Shown here piece after piece: positions 1-8,867 of a stretch of 64,000 nt of DNA. The notes under the pieces were generated by a model. The model was not told the DNA's origin and searched no databases. It saw only the letters and a program-made list of their open reading frames with translations. The translations under genes and the position numbers were made by a program. The stretch comes from JBGNFV01 sp049645705 (GTDB lineage: Bacteria > Bacteroidota > Bacteroidia > Cytophagales > Cyclobacteriaceae): assembly GCA_049645705.1 (NCBI GenBank), contig JBARUK010000043.1, positions 62,001 to 126,000 on the forward strand, read 5' to 3'. The stretch's first letter is position 1. Every line of letters begins with the position of its first letter.

Positions 1-21
1 TATAAAAAGCAGACTGTATAT

Positions 22-1095
22 ATGAAGATACTGGACAGGTACATATTGAAGCGGTTTCTGGCATCGTGGGTATTCGTAGCCGCGCTGATCATAGCCGTGG
101 TGGTGGTGATAGACATCACGGAGAAGAACGATAAGTTCATCCAGAACGACCTGTCCTTTACAGAGATCTTCCCCTACTATACGGCCTTTGTTCCGTTCAT
201 AGCCAACCTCATTACACCTATCACGGTTTTTATAGCAGCAGTGCTGCTTACGAGTAAGCTGGCTACCCGCACGGAGATAGTGGCTATACTCAGTAGTGGT
301 GTCAGCTTCCGCCGGTTTATGGTGCCCTACTTCATAGGCGCTATGATCATAGCCCTACTATCTTTCTGGCTCAATGGCTGGGTCATACCCAACAGCAATA
401 AGCGGCGGGTAGCCTTCGAGATCGCCTACATAAAAAAGCCGCATAACTACTCTGACCGGGACATTCACCTGAAGACAGGCCAGGAGACCTACATGTACAT
501 CGAGACCTATAACAACACGAGTGACGTAGGGCATAAGTTTACGCTGGAAACGATACAGGGCAACCGCCTGCTGGAGAAGTTTGAAGCCCGGCGGCTGGAG
601 TGGGTAGACAGTACGAGGAAATGGCGCGCACGGGACTGGACCAACCGGAAGTTTGACGGCCTGGAAGAGGTATACACCAAAGGGATGAGCAAGGACACCA
701 CCCTGCGCATAACGCCCAACGACTTTGCCAGTACCTACAGCCGCCACGAAACGCTGAACATGGGCGAACTGAACGCCTACATACGTGAGCTGAAAAGCCG
801 CGGGGCAGACGATGTGCAGTTCTACCTGGTAGAAAAATACATCCGCTTCATGTCGCCCTTTACCGTGATCATCCTCACCTTCATAGCCCTTATCGTCTCC
901 GCACGTAAGAGCCGCGGTGGCACGGGGTACCAGATCGCTCTGGGCTTCTTTATTGCCTTCGTCTTTATTATATACTTTGTTATGAGCCGGGCCATAGCCG
1001 AAGCCGGTTCCCTGCCGCCTATGCTGGCAGTGTGGCTGCCTAATATTACCTTCTCGGCTGTCGGATTGATCATGTACCGCACTGTACCCCGCTGA
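22..1095 (+). CDS. LptF/LptG family permease
   Basis: Inner-membrane permease of the YjgP/YjgQ (LptF/LptG) family, which with the LptB ATPase extracts lipopolysaccharide from the inner membrane. The 357 aa length fits the family. Visible are an N-terminal membrane segment after MKILDRYILKRF, two more hydrophobic segments around residues 50-75 and 100-120, a hydrophilic periplasmic domain of about 150 residues, and three C-terminal hydrophobic segments. The RYILKRF start is typical of the family. I cannot decide between LptF and LptG; the length and start resemble LptG slightly more. The stop overlaps the next start by one base (TGATG), so the two genes are probably translationally coupled. 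Confidence 0.85.
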   Translation: MKILDRYILKRFLASWVFVAALIIAVVVVIDITEKNDKFIQNDLSFTEIFPYYTAFVPFIANLITPITVFIAAVLLTSKLATRTEIVAILSSGVSFRRFMVPYFIGAMIIALLSFWLNGWVIPNSNKRRVAFEIAYIKKPHNYSDRDIHLKTGQETYMYIETYNNTSDVGHKFTLETIQGNRLLEKFEARRLEWVDSTRKWRARDWTNRKFDGLEEVYTKGMSKDTTLRITPNDFASTYSRHETLNMGELNAYIRELKSRGADDVQFYLVEKYIRFMSPFTVIILTFIALIVSARKSRGGTGYQIALGFFIAFVFIIYFVMSRAIAEAGSLPPMLAVWLPNITFSAVGLIMYRTVPR

Positions 1096-1997
1096 TGTCA
1101 GAACTTACCCGCGATTATGCAAAGCTCCATTTTATCGTATTCCTGTGGGGCTTTACAGCCATACTGGGCAAGCTCATCACCATACCCTCGGTAGAGCTGG
1201 TATTCTACCGGGTGCTCATAGCCTCGGTGGCCCTGGCGGTGCTGCTAAAGTTTCGTAACCGCAGCTTTAACCTGGGAGTAAAGGATATAGCGAAGATCAC
1301 CGGTACCGGCCTTATCATTGCCGCCCACTGGATCCTCTTTTTTGCCTCAGTAAAGGTGTCCACCGTATCCGTATGCCTGGCAGGTATGGCCACGGCCACC
1401 CTCTTTACCAGCATACTGGAGCCTATATTCAACAAGCGTCCCGTCCGAATTTACGAAGTGATACTGGGGCTTACAGTCATCGTAGGGCTGTACATCATCT
1501 TCCGCTTTACTGTAAACCAGACACTGGGGCTTATCCTCGCGCTGGCATCGGCCTTTTTGGCAGCACTGTTTACAGTGATCAACGCACGGTTTACCAAACG
1601 GCACAACCCGTATATGATCACTTTTTACGAAATGAGCGGGGCCACGGTAGGCATAGCGCTGTTCTTCCCTGTCTATACCACCTATTTTACTAATGGCGCA
1701 CTGGACCTTACCCCCTCTGCCCTGGACTGGTTCTACATAGCCATCATAGCCCTGGTATGTACAGTGTACGCCTACTCCATTTCCGTAGAGCTTATGAAGC
1801 GCCTTACGGCCTTTGCCGTGAACCTTACCATAAACCTGGAGCCTGTATACGGCATTGTGCTCGCCGTCCTCATCCTGAATGAAGACGAGAGAATGAACAC
1901 GGGCTTTTACGTAGGTACCATGGTCATCCTGCTGAGTGTACTGGCCTACCCGCTCATGAACCGCTGGCGTAGGCGACGTGCCATGAAAAACGTTTAA
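1095..1997 (+). CDS. EamA/DMT-family transporter
   Basis: Drug/metabolite transporter superfamily protein of 300 aa with about ten hydrophobic segments arranged as two EamA halves (roughly residues 8-140 and 148-290), ending in a basic cytoplasmic tail (RWRRRR). Family members export or import small metabolites, and the substrate cannot be read from sequence. The start codon overlaps the stop of the upstream permease by one base, so the two are likely one transcript. The characteristic E-P motif near the end of the second half (INLEPVYGIVLA) is present. Confidence 0.85.
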   Translation: MSELTRDYAKLHFIVFLWGFTAILGKLITIPSVELVFYRVLIASVALAVLLKFRNRSFNLGVKDIAKITGTGLIIAAHWILFFASVKVSTVSVCLAGMATATLFTSILEPIFNKRPVRIYEVILGLTVIVGLYIIFRFTVNQTLGLILALASAFLAALFTVINARFTKRHNPYMITFYEMSGATVGIALFFPVYTTYFTNGALDLTPSALDWFYIAIIALVCTVYAYSISVELMKRLTAFAVNLTINLEPVYGIVLAVLILNEDERMNTGFYVGTMVILLSVLAYPLMNRWRRRRAMKNV

Positions 1998-2042
1998 CAT
2001 AGGTCCGCTCTTGTGGTTAACTCACTAAAGAAGAACCACTGT

Positions 2043-2969
2043 ATGAGTATCCTTACCATCACCCTTAATCCCTCACTGGACAAAAGTACGGCCGCCGAAC
2101 AGGTAGTACCGGTAAAAAAACTACGCTGCGAAGCACCCGGCTTCGAGCCCGGCGGAGGAGGCATAAACGTGTCGCGTGCCATAAAAAAGATGGGAGGCGA
2201 CAGCCTGTGCCTCTTCATGGGCGGCGGGTATACAGGCGAACGCATATCTCACCTGCTGGATGAAGAGGGCGTACGGCACAAAGTGATCACTACCCGCTCC
2301 CCTACCCGCGAAAACCTGGTGGTCATGGACCACTCGCGCCAGGAGCAGTACCGCTTTGGCATGCCCGGCGAAAGGGTAACCAAAGATGAGCTGGAGGCGC
2401 TGCTGCACGAGGTGGAGAAGTGGGACGGCGACTACATAGTGGCCAGCGGCAGCCTGCCCCCGGGCGCACCGGATGACTTCTACCGCCGTATAGGCCATAT
2501 TGCGGGCCGAAAGAATATCCGCTACATAGTGGACACTTCGGGCCTGCCGCTGAAGGAGGCTGCGCGTGAGAACATGTTCCTGCTGAAACCGAATATTAAC
2601 GAACTGGCCTACCTGCTGGGTAAGGAGCGCATAGAAGCTAAAGAGCAGGAAGAGTACGCCCTGCGGGCTATAGATGAAGGCTTATGCGACCTGATGGTGG
2701 TATCGCTGGGACCGCGGGGGGCTATGATGGCTTCGGAAGAGGGTATACAGTATATCCTGTCGCCTACGGTAGATACGGTAAGCGCCGTGGGGGCCGGTGA
2801 CAGTATGGTGGGCGGCATGATGCTGGCGCTGCAGAGAGGATGGAGTAAGGCGGAAGCCGTGCAGTACGGTGTTGCGGCTGGCACGGCTGCCACCCTCACA
2901 CCCGGATCGGAACTATGTAACGGTACGGATGTGGAAAGACTCTATAAGTGGATCAGGCAGAAAGCTTAG
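2043..2969 (+). CDS. PfkB-family sugar kinase, 1-phosphofructokinase type
   Basis: Ribokinase/PfkB-family kinase of 308 aa that probably phosphorylates a hexose phosphate such as fructose 1-phosphate, fructose 6-phosphate or tagatose 6-phosphate. It starts with the subfamily hallmark ITLNPSLDKS, has the GGGGINVSRAI substrate region near residue 38, and ends with the ATP/anion-hole signature AVGAGDSMVGGMM containing the catalytic Asp. I chose the ATG at 2043 over an in-frame GTG at 2013, because the family begins directly with the beta strand ILTITLNP and a purine-rich stretch precedes 2043. The 3' end overlaps the convergent DUF5606 gene by four bases. No PTS genes are nearby, so a general Pfk-like role is as likely as a fructose-PTS role. 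Confidence 0.85.
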   Translation: MSILTITLNPSLDKSTAAEQVVPVKKLRCEAPGFEPGGGGINVSRAIKKMGGDSLCLFMGGGYTGERISHLLDEEGVRHKVITTRSPTRENLVVMDHSRQEQYRFGMPGERVTKDELEALLHEVEKWDGDYIVASGSLPPGAPDDFYRRIGHIAGRKNIRYIVDTSGLPLKEAARENMFLLKPNINELAYLLGKERIEAKEQEEYALRAIDEGLCDLMVVSLGPRGAMMASEEGIQYILSPTVDTVSAVGAGDSMVGGMMLALQRGWSKAEAVQYGVAAGTAATLTPGSELCNGTDVERLYKWIRQKA

Positions 2970-3430
2970 CCTTCTGTCTTCTCTTCCTTTTTGTCCTTTT
3001 CGTCAGAACCTTCGCTTGTTTTCTCTTCCTCCTTTGCCGTAAGCACCTCGGGAGCGCGCTTCAGCAGGATATTGTACCAGCTTATCAGCTTCTTGATATC
3101 ACTTACGTACACTCTTTCCTCATCATAGTCAGGAAGTATATGCCTCATAAAGGCCCGCAGCTCGTCTGACGGTGAGTTGCCGTTTACACCCAGGTCGTCT
3201 CCAAACTCATCCTTCATGGTGGAGAATATGTCCTGCAGTGGCCGGGAGCCTTCCGCATCCGTGGTATAAATAGAGATTTCCTGCAGTATGGAGATACGTT
3301 GGTTCGCATTTATCGCAAAGCGCTTATTCTGATCGTCCAGTGTCTCCACGATCACACCCGAACGGGTAGGCTTTACGATATGGAATAATCCGCCTTTGCC
3401 GGATATAGTGGCTATTTCCTTAAGTTCCAT
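2966..3430 (-). CDS. DUF5606 domain-containing protein
   Basis: Small soluble protein of 154 aa matching the Bacteroidota family DUF5606. It starts MELKEIATISGKGGLFHIVKPTRSG-like, has an SH3-like beta-rich N-terminal half (residues 1-60), a helical second half (60-130) and a highly charged Lys/Glu tail of about 25 residues. Function is unknown. It has no signal peptide or membrane segment, so it is presumably cytoplasmic. It lies just downstream of engB on the same strand with a 51-base gap and may be cotranscribed. It converges on the sugar kinase with a four-base tail overlap. Confidence 0.8.
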   Translation of the reverse strand: MELKEIATISGKGGLFHIVKPTRSGVIVETLDDQNKRFAINANQRISILQEISIYTTDAEGSRPLQDIFSTMKDEFGDDLGVNGNSPSDELRAFMRHILPDYDEERVYVSDIKKLISWYNILLKRAPEVLTAKEEEKTSEGSDEKDKKEEKTEG

Positions 3431-3481
3431 TTATTATCTTTTTATCTTCTACCTGTTTAATACAAAAACGATTCCAAAATT

Positions 3482-4090
3482 TCAGGCCTGTTCTTTCCAG
3501 GCCTCGTTGCATTCAGCTATAAATGCCAGTACCTCCTCGCGGCCCTGCCCCTTTTCCGCACTGGTGATAAATGCCGGTGGCATCTCTTCCCAGCTCTTGA
3601 GCATGGTTCTTTTCCAGGCTGCCCTTACAGACTGTGTCTTGTTGGGCGACTGCTTATCTGACTTGGTAAATATAAGGGCGATGGGTAGTCCACTCTCCCC
3701 GCAGTACGTAAGGAATTCCTTGTCCAACCCCTGCGGTTCGTGCCGTGAATCCAGCAGGACGAACAGACACACCAGGTTCTCGCGCTCCTTAAGATACCGC
3801 TTGCTCATGGTATCGAACTGGCTACGCTGCGTTTTGCTGACCTTGGCGTATCCATAGCCCGGCAGGTCGGCCAGGTACCATTCCTCATTAATCAGGAAGT
3901 GGTTGATCTCGCGTGTTTTACCGGGCTGGCCTGATATCTTTGCCAGCTTTTTATGGCCGGTCAGCATGTTTACCAGGCTGGACTTTCCTACGTTGGACCT
4001 CCCGATAAAAGCATATTCCGGCTTATCTCCCACAGGACATTTAGCCGGGTCCGTATTACTCATCAGGAAACGGGCTTGCTTTATAATCAT
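3482..4090 (-). CDS. engB: Ribosome biogenesis GTPase YihA/YsxC/EngB
   Basis: TRAFAC-class GTPase of 202 aa involved in assembly of the large ribosomal subunit. All G motifs are visible: G1 GRSNVGKSS at residues 30-38, G2 around GKTREINHF, G3 DLPGYGYA at 75-82, G4 TKSD at 142-145, and G5 TSAEKGQG near 176. The length is normal for the family. Translation begins MIIKQARFLMSN. A perfect TAnnTTTG element lies about 30 bases upstream. The DUF5606 gene follows on the same strand. Confidence 0.95.
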   Translation of the reverse strand: MIIKQARFLMSNTDPAKCPVGDKPEYAFIGRSNVGKSSLVNMLTGHKKLAKISGQPGKTREINHFLINEEWYLADLPGYGYAKVSKTQRSQFDTMSKRYLKERENLVCLFVLLDSRHEPQGLDKEFLTYCGESGLPIALIFTKSDKQSPNKTQSVRAAWKRTMLKSWEEMPPAFITSAEKGQGREEVLAFIAECNEAWKEQA

Positions 4091-4433
4091 GAATAGAACC
4101 TTCGTTAGTTAAGGACTGCAAAATTAACAGATACCTGCTCAATATGTAAGCGCCTGCGCGATTCATTCGAATAAAATTTTTTAACCCCCGGCGGTAGAAT
4201 CTTACATAGGCTTTCGGACTGATATTCAAAGGCGGAGGGAGTCCTGTTTTAGCATGCGCCGGGTAGCCGGGCTGCCATTGCCGGAGATTTCCCGAAAAAA
4301 ATTAAAAAAAGTGCGGGCCAGGCAAGATTGATGTTAGAAAAGGACATTAGTTAAACTTTTTTCTCTTTTAAATTAAATTTTAATTGCGTTAACTTATTTC
4401 TCAGACAGCGAGTAACTTAAACTTATAAACAGG
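4091..4433. other. Divergent intergenic region between engB and the PorE-like gene
   Basis: This 343-base spacer must carry the promoters of both flanking genes. Apart from the engB -7 element, I see an AT-rich stretch at about 4350-4400 just before the + strand gene, but no convincing consensus promoter, no open reading frame and no RNA structure. Confidence 0.5.
4119..4126 (-). promoter_or_regulatory. Candidate -7 promoter element of engB
   Basis: On the minus strand this reads TAATTTTG, a perfect match to the Bacteroidota -7 consensus TAnnTTTG, about 30 bases ahead of the engB start. No clear TTTG is seen at the expected -33 distance, so this is a half-supported promoter. Confidence 0.4.
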
Positions 4434-6500
4434 ATGTTGAAAAGGTACTTGATCCTATCCGCGGCTATGGTGTGCTTCCTTTCAGTGCATTTTCAGGCCT
4501 TCGGACAGGAGCCAAACAATAAGCAGATTGCCGCAGACCTTGTGGAAATTGCCGAGGGGGTACTGACCGAAACCAAGGCGGTAGTACAGGCCTGTGATAT
4601 GTTCATCCAGGCGGCTGAGACCGACCCTAACAACATCAAGGCTAATTTTATGGCCGGCCAATTATGCTTTGAAGCATTCAAGAAGCCGTTAGCTGCTAAA
4701 TATTTCAAACGTGTGGCTGCCTTAGATCCGGAGTACCGCTTCGATATAAACTATCTTATAGGCAAGGGTTATCAGTACGACCAGGACTACGACAATGCCC
4801 TAAAGCACTATACCCTGTATCGTGATAAGGCCATAGAAGAGAAGAACTACCGCGGGCTGGACAGGGTCATGCTTACTGAAGTGGAAAGGCGAATATTCGA
4901 ATGTAAAAATGCAAAAGAATTCAGGGCCAATCCGGCTAACTATAAGATTGTGAACGTAGGTGGCGAGATCAACAGCGAGTGGGACGACTACGCACCGGTA
5001 CTCAATGCTGATGAGACACTCATGATCTTTACCTCGCGCAGACAGGACGGTAACCTGAACCCGGATGTGTTTGAAGACAACCTGTACTACGAAGATATTT
5101 TCTACTCTGAGAAAAAAGGCGACTCCTGGGCCCCTGCCAAGAACATCGGGGAGAATGTAAACACACTCTATTTTGATAGTAATATAGCCCTGAGTGCCGA
5201 CGGCAAGTACCTCTACCTTTTTAAAGACGATAATGGCGGAGACATATATGTATCTGACCGATTAGGCGATGGGACATGGTCCCAGCCTAAACCTATAGAC
5301 GGTGCTCTCAACTCCAGTTTCGCCGAAAAATCCATCAGTACACTTGATGGCAACACCATCTTTTTCAGTAGTGACCGCCCCGGCGGTCGCGGAGAAATAG
5401 ATCTCTATGTGGCTACCCGTGACGGCCGTGGTAACCTGACCAAGGTCAAGAACCTGGGGCCTAGTATCAATACTGAATTTGATGAGGAAAGTCCCTTTAT
5501 CGACTATGATGGTAAAACTTTGTATTTCAGCACCAGAGGCCGTTCCGGCATGGGCGGGTATGATATTTTCAAATCTGTATACGATAGTACCAAGCAGGAA
5601 TGGGGCGAGCCGGAAAATCTCGGATACCCTATCAATACGCCTGATGATGACGTATTCTTTGTAAGTACTAAAGACGGCAAACGTGGTTACTATGCCTCCG
5701 TACGTGAAGATGGTATGGGCTTTACTGATATCTATATGGTGACTGTACCTGAGATTAAAGAAGGTACGCAGACCCTCGCCAAAGAGGAGGAAGATATAGA
5801 AGAACCCGCCCAGAAGGATATACAAGCGGATATAGAACCGGTGGAGGAAGCCCCCGAGCTACCGGCAGAAATGAAGCCGGTCATTGTGAATATCCGGGTA
5901 CGGGATGCGGATAACAACCAGCCACTGGAGAGCCGCATGAAACTGCGTACAGTAGAAGGCAATATAGAAGCGGGATATCAGAAAATTCAGGACGGCACCT
6001 ACCGCTTTGAAGTCACGACGGCCGACCCTGCAGAATACATGCTATCAGTAGAAAGCGATGGCTACCTGTTTAAAAACCTTAAAGTACGCCTGCCCGGCAC
6101 CTCGCCGCAGGAAAGAGAGATAAACCGCAGCATAGAACTGACAAAGCTGCGCCAGGGAGTGAGTTCCGTACTGCGCAACATCTACTTCGACTTTAATAAG
6201 GCTACCTTTACCAAAGATAGCTACTTTGAGCTGAACAAGCTGGAGAGGCTGCTGCAGACCAATGGCAACATGCGCGTAGAGATAGGCGGCCATACGGACA
6301 ACATAGGAGCGGCCCAGTATAATAAGGACCTGTCGCAGGCTCGTGCCAATGCAGTAGTGTCTTACCTGGCCAATAAAGGTGTAGACCGCCGCCGCCTGGA
6401 AGCCCAGGGTTACGGTGAAGAGAAGCCCCTGGCCTCTAACGATAACGAAAAAGAAGGCCGTGAGCTGAACCGCCGCGTTGAGTTCAGGGTCTTAGAATAA
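4434..6500 (+). CDS. PorE-like OmpA-family protein (TPR, WD40-like propeller, CRD, OmpA)
   Basis: Exported 688 aa protein with a signal peptide (residues 1 to about 24, ending QAFGQ). The domain order is a TPR-like helical region (30-150), a beta-propeller of PD40/WD40-like repeats with recurring YFSSDRPGG / YFSTRGRSGMGGYD motifs (about 165-435), an acidic linker, a carboxypeptidase-regulatory-like beta domain (about 485-565), and a C-terminal OmpA peptidoglycan-binding domain (577-688, with GGHTDNIG and LSQARANAV). This order matches PorE of the type IX secretion system, which links the periplasmic machinery to peptidoglycan. Other PD40-OmpA proteins share parts of the architecture, so the PorE assignment is probable, not certain. 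It is followed by a strong terminator, so it is probably monocistronic. Confidence 0.8.
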   Translation: MLKRYLILSAAMVCFLSVHFQAFGQEPNNKQIAADLVEIAEGVLTETKAVVQACDMFIQAAETDPNNIKANFMAGQLCFEAFKKPLAAKYFKRVAALDPEYRFDINYLIGKGYQYDQDYDNALKHYTLYRDKAIEEKNYRGLDRVMLTEVERRIFECKNAKEFRANPANYKIVNVGGEINSEWDDYAPVLNADETLMIFTSRRQDGNLNPDVFEDNLYYEDIFYSEKKGDSWAPAKNIGENVNTLYFDSNIALSADGKYLYLFKDDNGGDIYVSDRLGDGTWSQPKPIDGALNSSFAEKSISTLDGNTIFFSSDRPGGRGEIDLYVATRDGRGNLTKVKNLGPSINTEFDEESPFIDYDGKTLYFSTRGRSGMGGYDIFKSVYDSTKQEWGEPENLGYPINTPDDDVFFVSTKDGKRGYYASVREDGMGFTDIYMVTVPEIKEGTQTLAKEEEDIEEPAQKDIQADIEPVEEAPELPAEMKPVIVNIRVRDADNNQPLESRMKLRTVEGNIEAGYQKIQDGTYRFEVTTADPAEYMLSVESDGYLFKNLKVRLPGTSPQEREINRSIELTKLRQGVSSVLRNIYFDFNKATFTKDSYFELNKLERLLQTNGNMRVEIGGHTDNIGAAQYNKDLSQARANAVVSYLANKGVDRRRLEAQGYGEEKPLASNDNEKEGRELNRRVEFRVLE

Positions 6501-6533
6501 GACAGTAAGCTCTCTTACAGGAATTTGCCTAAA

Positions 6534-6567
6534 GAACGCCCGGGATTGTCCCGGGCGTTCTTTATAT
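6534..6567 (+). terminator. Intrinsic terminator after the PorE-like gene
   Basis: Perfect 12-bp stem (GAACGCCCGGGA pairing with TCCCGGGCGTTC) around a TTG loop, followed by TTTATATTT. It lies 34 bases after the stop codon. Confidence 0.9.
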
Positions 6568-6703
6568 TTGCCCTGCTATCCCACAGGTCGTTTCCGGCCG
6601 CGTATCATATCATCTATCCGAACCAAAAGCCGATGCTTTCGGTTTTTTCTAGTATTATTGTAGCCGCATAGCCCGGCACACAGCGCTAACTATATAAATA
6701 TCC

Positions 6704-7426
6704 ATGGCAGTAGTACCCTACAAAGACAAGGAAGGCGGTAAGAAAGAGCAGGTAGCTACGATGTTTAACAACATCAGTCGCAAATATGACTTTCTGAACC
6801 ATTTTTTAAGTGCAGGCATAGATATTATCTGGCGTAAGAAGGCCATTCGCATGCTCAAGCCTGCTCAGTCCAAATTCATACTGGACATTGCCACCGGCAC
6901 GGGAGACTTTGCCATAGAGGCCCTGGCCCTGAACCCTGATAAGGTGATAGGCGTGGACATCTCCGAAGGTATGCTGGAAGTAGGCCGGGAGAAGATGAAG
7001 AAAAAAGGCCTGGAGGATAAGATAGAACTACAACTGGGCGACAGCGAACGCCTCCTCTTCCCGGATAATAATTTCGATGCTGTTATCGTTTCCTTTGGAG
7101 TACGTAACTTTGAGAACCTGGAGAAGGGCCTGGCAGATATGTACCGCGTACTGAAGCCCGGCGGTACGGTAGTGATCGTAGAGTTCAGCCGTCCCAGGAA
7201 GTTTCCTTTTAAGCAGGGCTACAATTTTTATTTTAAAAACATTCTCCCCGTGATAGGGCGTATGGTATCCAAAGACACCAGCGCGTATACCTATCTGCCG
7301 GAGTCCGTGCAGGCATTTCCTGACGGTGAGGCATTTTTAGAGATAATGGGGAAAACCGGATACAAGAAAACTACATGGACACCACTTACTTTCGGCATAA
7401 GCTCGATATACACAGGAAAAAAATAG
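6704..7426 (+). CDS. ubiE: Demethylmenaquinone methyltransferase UbiE/MenG
   Basis: SAM-dependent C-methyltransferase of 240 aa, last step of menaquinone synthesis (demethylmenaquinone to menaquinone). Signatures present: FNNISRKYDFLNHFLSAGID-type UbiE motif at residues 21-40, SAM-binding DIATGTGDF at 61-69, and RVLKPGGTVVIVEFS near 150. Menaquinone is the expected electron donor for the alternative complex III encoded at 31-39.5 kb. The 3' end overlaps the porT-like gene by 52 bases, a neighbourhood I recall as common in Bacteroidota. Confidence 0.95.
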   Translation: MAVVPYKDKEGGKKEQVATMFNNISRKYDFLNHFLSAGIDIIWRKKAIRMLKPAQSKFILDIATGTGDFAIEALALNPDKVIGVDISEGMLEVGREKMKKKGLEDKIELQLGDSERLLFPDNNFDAVIVSFGVRNFENLEKGLADMYRVLKPGGTVVIVEFSRPRKFPFKQGYNFYFKNILPVIGRMVSKDTSAYTYLPESVQAFPDGEAFLEIMGKTGYKKTTWTPLTFGISSIYTGKK

Positions 7427-8115
7427 TCCTGATCGCTTTTCTGGCCGTATTGCTGATGCCGCTGGCTTCCCAGGCGCAGCTCACCAAGGAAAAATATAAT
7501 CCTAATTACGACGAGCGGCCCATCCGCTACGGGTTTCTGCTGGGTATACAGCGGGCATCCCTGGTACCTAAATACGACGAGAACTTCATTACGGAAGATT
7601 TTGATACCGTATCATCCATACAGGCCCCGTGGTCTACCGGCCTGGCCATTGGCTTCATAGGGCAGGTGCGGCTAAACCAGTACCTGGATCTGCGGCTTAC
7701 GCCCATGGTGACCATAGCCGAGTACGACCTGTACTATACGTATACTACTGATGCAGAGGACAGGGTGGCTACGGCCGAAACGGTATTTGTGAACCTGCCC
7801 CTGATGGTGAAGTATAAGTCATACCGCCGGGGCAACTACCGCATGTATGTCACGGGTGGTGCCAATCCCTCCTTTGAGGTTAGCGGGCGCAAGGAAGACG
7901 AGGGCGATGTGCAGCGGCTTCCTATCCAGGACATGAATTTCTCTATCGAATTGGGCCTGGGACTTGACATTTACTACCCGTTGTTTAAATTCTCTCCCGA
8001 GCTCCGGTTCTCCAAAGGGGTAGTCAACCTTAGAAAAGACAGTAAGGACAACCTCACCGAAGGACTGGAACGTGTAACAACAAATACGGTAAGCTTACTT
8101 TTTCATTTTCAATGA
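7375..8115 (+). CDS. porT: PorT-family outer membrane beta-barrel protein (T9SS)
   Basis: Exported 246 aa protein. A basic start (HRKK) leads into a hydrophobic signal segment ending LASQAQ at about residue 35. The mature part consists of alternating amphipathic strands ending in an aromatic LLFHFQ, typical of an outer-membrane beta-barrel. Features I associate with PorT/SprT, an essential T9SS component, are the position directly after ubiE, the size, and the early region YDERPIRYGFLLGIQ. The ATG at 7375 lies inside ubiE, a 52-base overlap; no later start codon would preserve the signal peptide. The stop overlaps the next start (ATGA). Confidence 0.8.
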   Translation: MDTTYFRHKLDIHRKKIVLIAFLAVLLMPLASQAQLTKEKYNPNYDERPIRYGFLLGIQRASLVPKYDENFITEDFDTVSSIQAPWSTGLAIGFIGQVRLNQYLDLRLTPMVTIAEYDLYYTYTTDAEDRVATAETVFVNLPLMVKYKSYRRGNYRMYVTGGANPSFEVSGRKEDEGDVQRLPIQDMNFSIELGLGLDIYYPLFKFSPELRFSKGVVNLRKDSKDNLTEGLERVTTNTVSLLFHFQ

Positions 8116-8867
8116 CCAAAATCGCATTCATTACCGGTGCCACCTCCGGCATCGGCCTTGCTACCGCCAGAGAACTGGCCGGACAACAGTATAACCTGAT
8201 CATATGTGGCCGCCGTACCGAAAGACTACAGGCCCTGAAGGAAGAGCTTACGGGCAAAGCAGAAGTGTACCCCCTCTCCTTCGATGTCCGCGACAGAAAA
8301 GCCGTGGAGGAAGCCATAGGCTCACTGCCGGAAACCTGGAAAGCAATAGATGTGCTGGTAAATAATGCCGGCAATGCGCACGGCCTGGACCCGATCCAGA
8401 GCGGCGACCCTGATGACTGGGACGCTATGATCGACATAAACGTAAAGGGACTACTCTACGTAAGCCGGGCCATCATGCCGGGTATGGTAGATAGAAAGAA
8501 GGGCCACATAGTCAATATCAGCTCTATAGCCGGTAAGGAGGTATACCCGAATGGCAATGTGTACAGTGCCACCAAACATGCGGTAGATGCCCTGAATAAA
8601 GGCATGCGTATGGACCTGAACGCACACGGCATAAAGGTAACAGCGATAAATCCTGGCCTGGTAGAGACAGAGTTCAGCGAAGTGCGGTTTAAGGGAGATA
8701 ATGACCGGGCCACCAAGGTATACCAGGGATACAAAGCCCTGCAGGCAGAGGACATAGCCGAGGTAATTACCTTTACTGTCAGCCGCCCGCCTCATGTGGT
8801 ACTCAGTGATGTGATGGTGCTGCCGCTGGCCCAGGCTTCATCTACCCTTGTCAATAAGGATCAGTAG
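8112..8867 (+). CDS. SDR-family NAD(P)-dependent oxidoreductase
   Basis: Classical short-chain dehydrogenase/reductase of 251 aa. The Rossmann glycine motif TGATSGIG is at residues 8-15, NNAG at 84-87, the catalytic Ser in NISSIAG near 137 and the YxxxK pair at Tyr151/Lys155. It resembles the YdfG branch acting on 3-hydroxy acids or serine-like substrates, but substrate cannot be read. It starts inside the stop of the porT-like gene (ATGA), so it belongs to the ubiE-porT transcript. It converges with the esterase at 8851, with 17 bases of overlap. Confidence 0.9.
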   Translation: MTKIAFITGATSGIGLATARELAGQQYNLIICGRRTERLQALKEELTGKAEVYPLSFDVRDRKAVEEAIGSLPETWKAIDVLVNNAGNAHGLDPIQSGDPDDWDAMIDINVKGLLYVSRAIMPGMVDRKKGHIVNISSIAGKEVYPNGNVYSATKHAVDALNKGMRMDLNAHGIKVTAINPGLVETEFSEVRFKGDNDRATKVYQGYKALQAEDIAEVITFTVSRPPHVVLSDVMVLPLAQASSTLVNKDQ

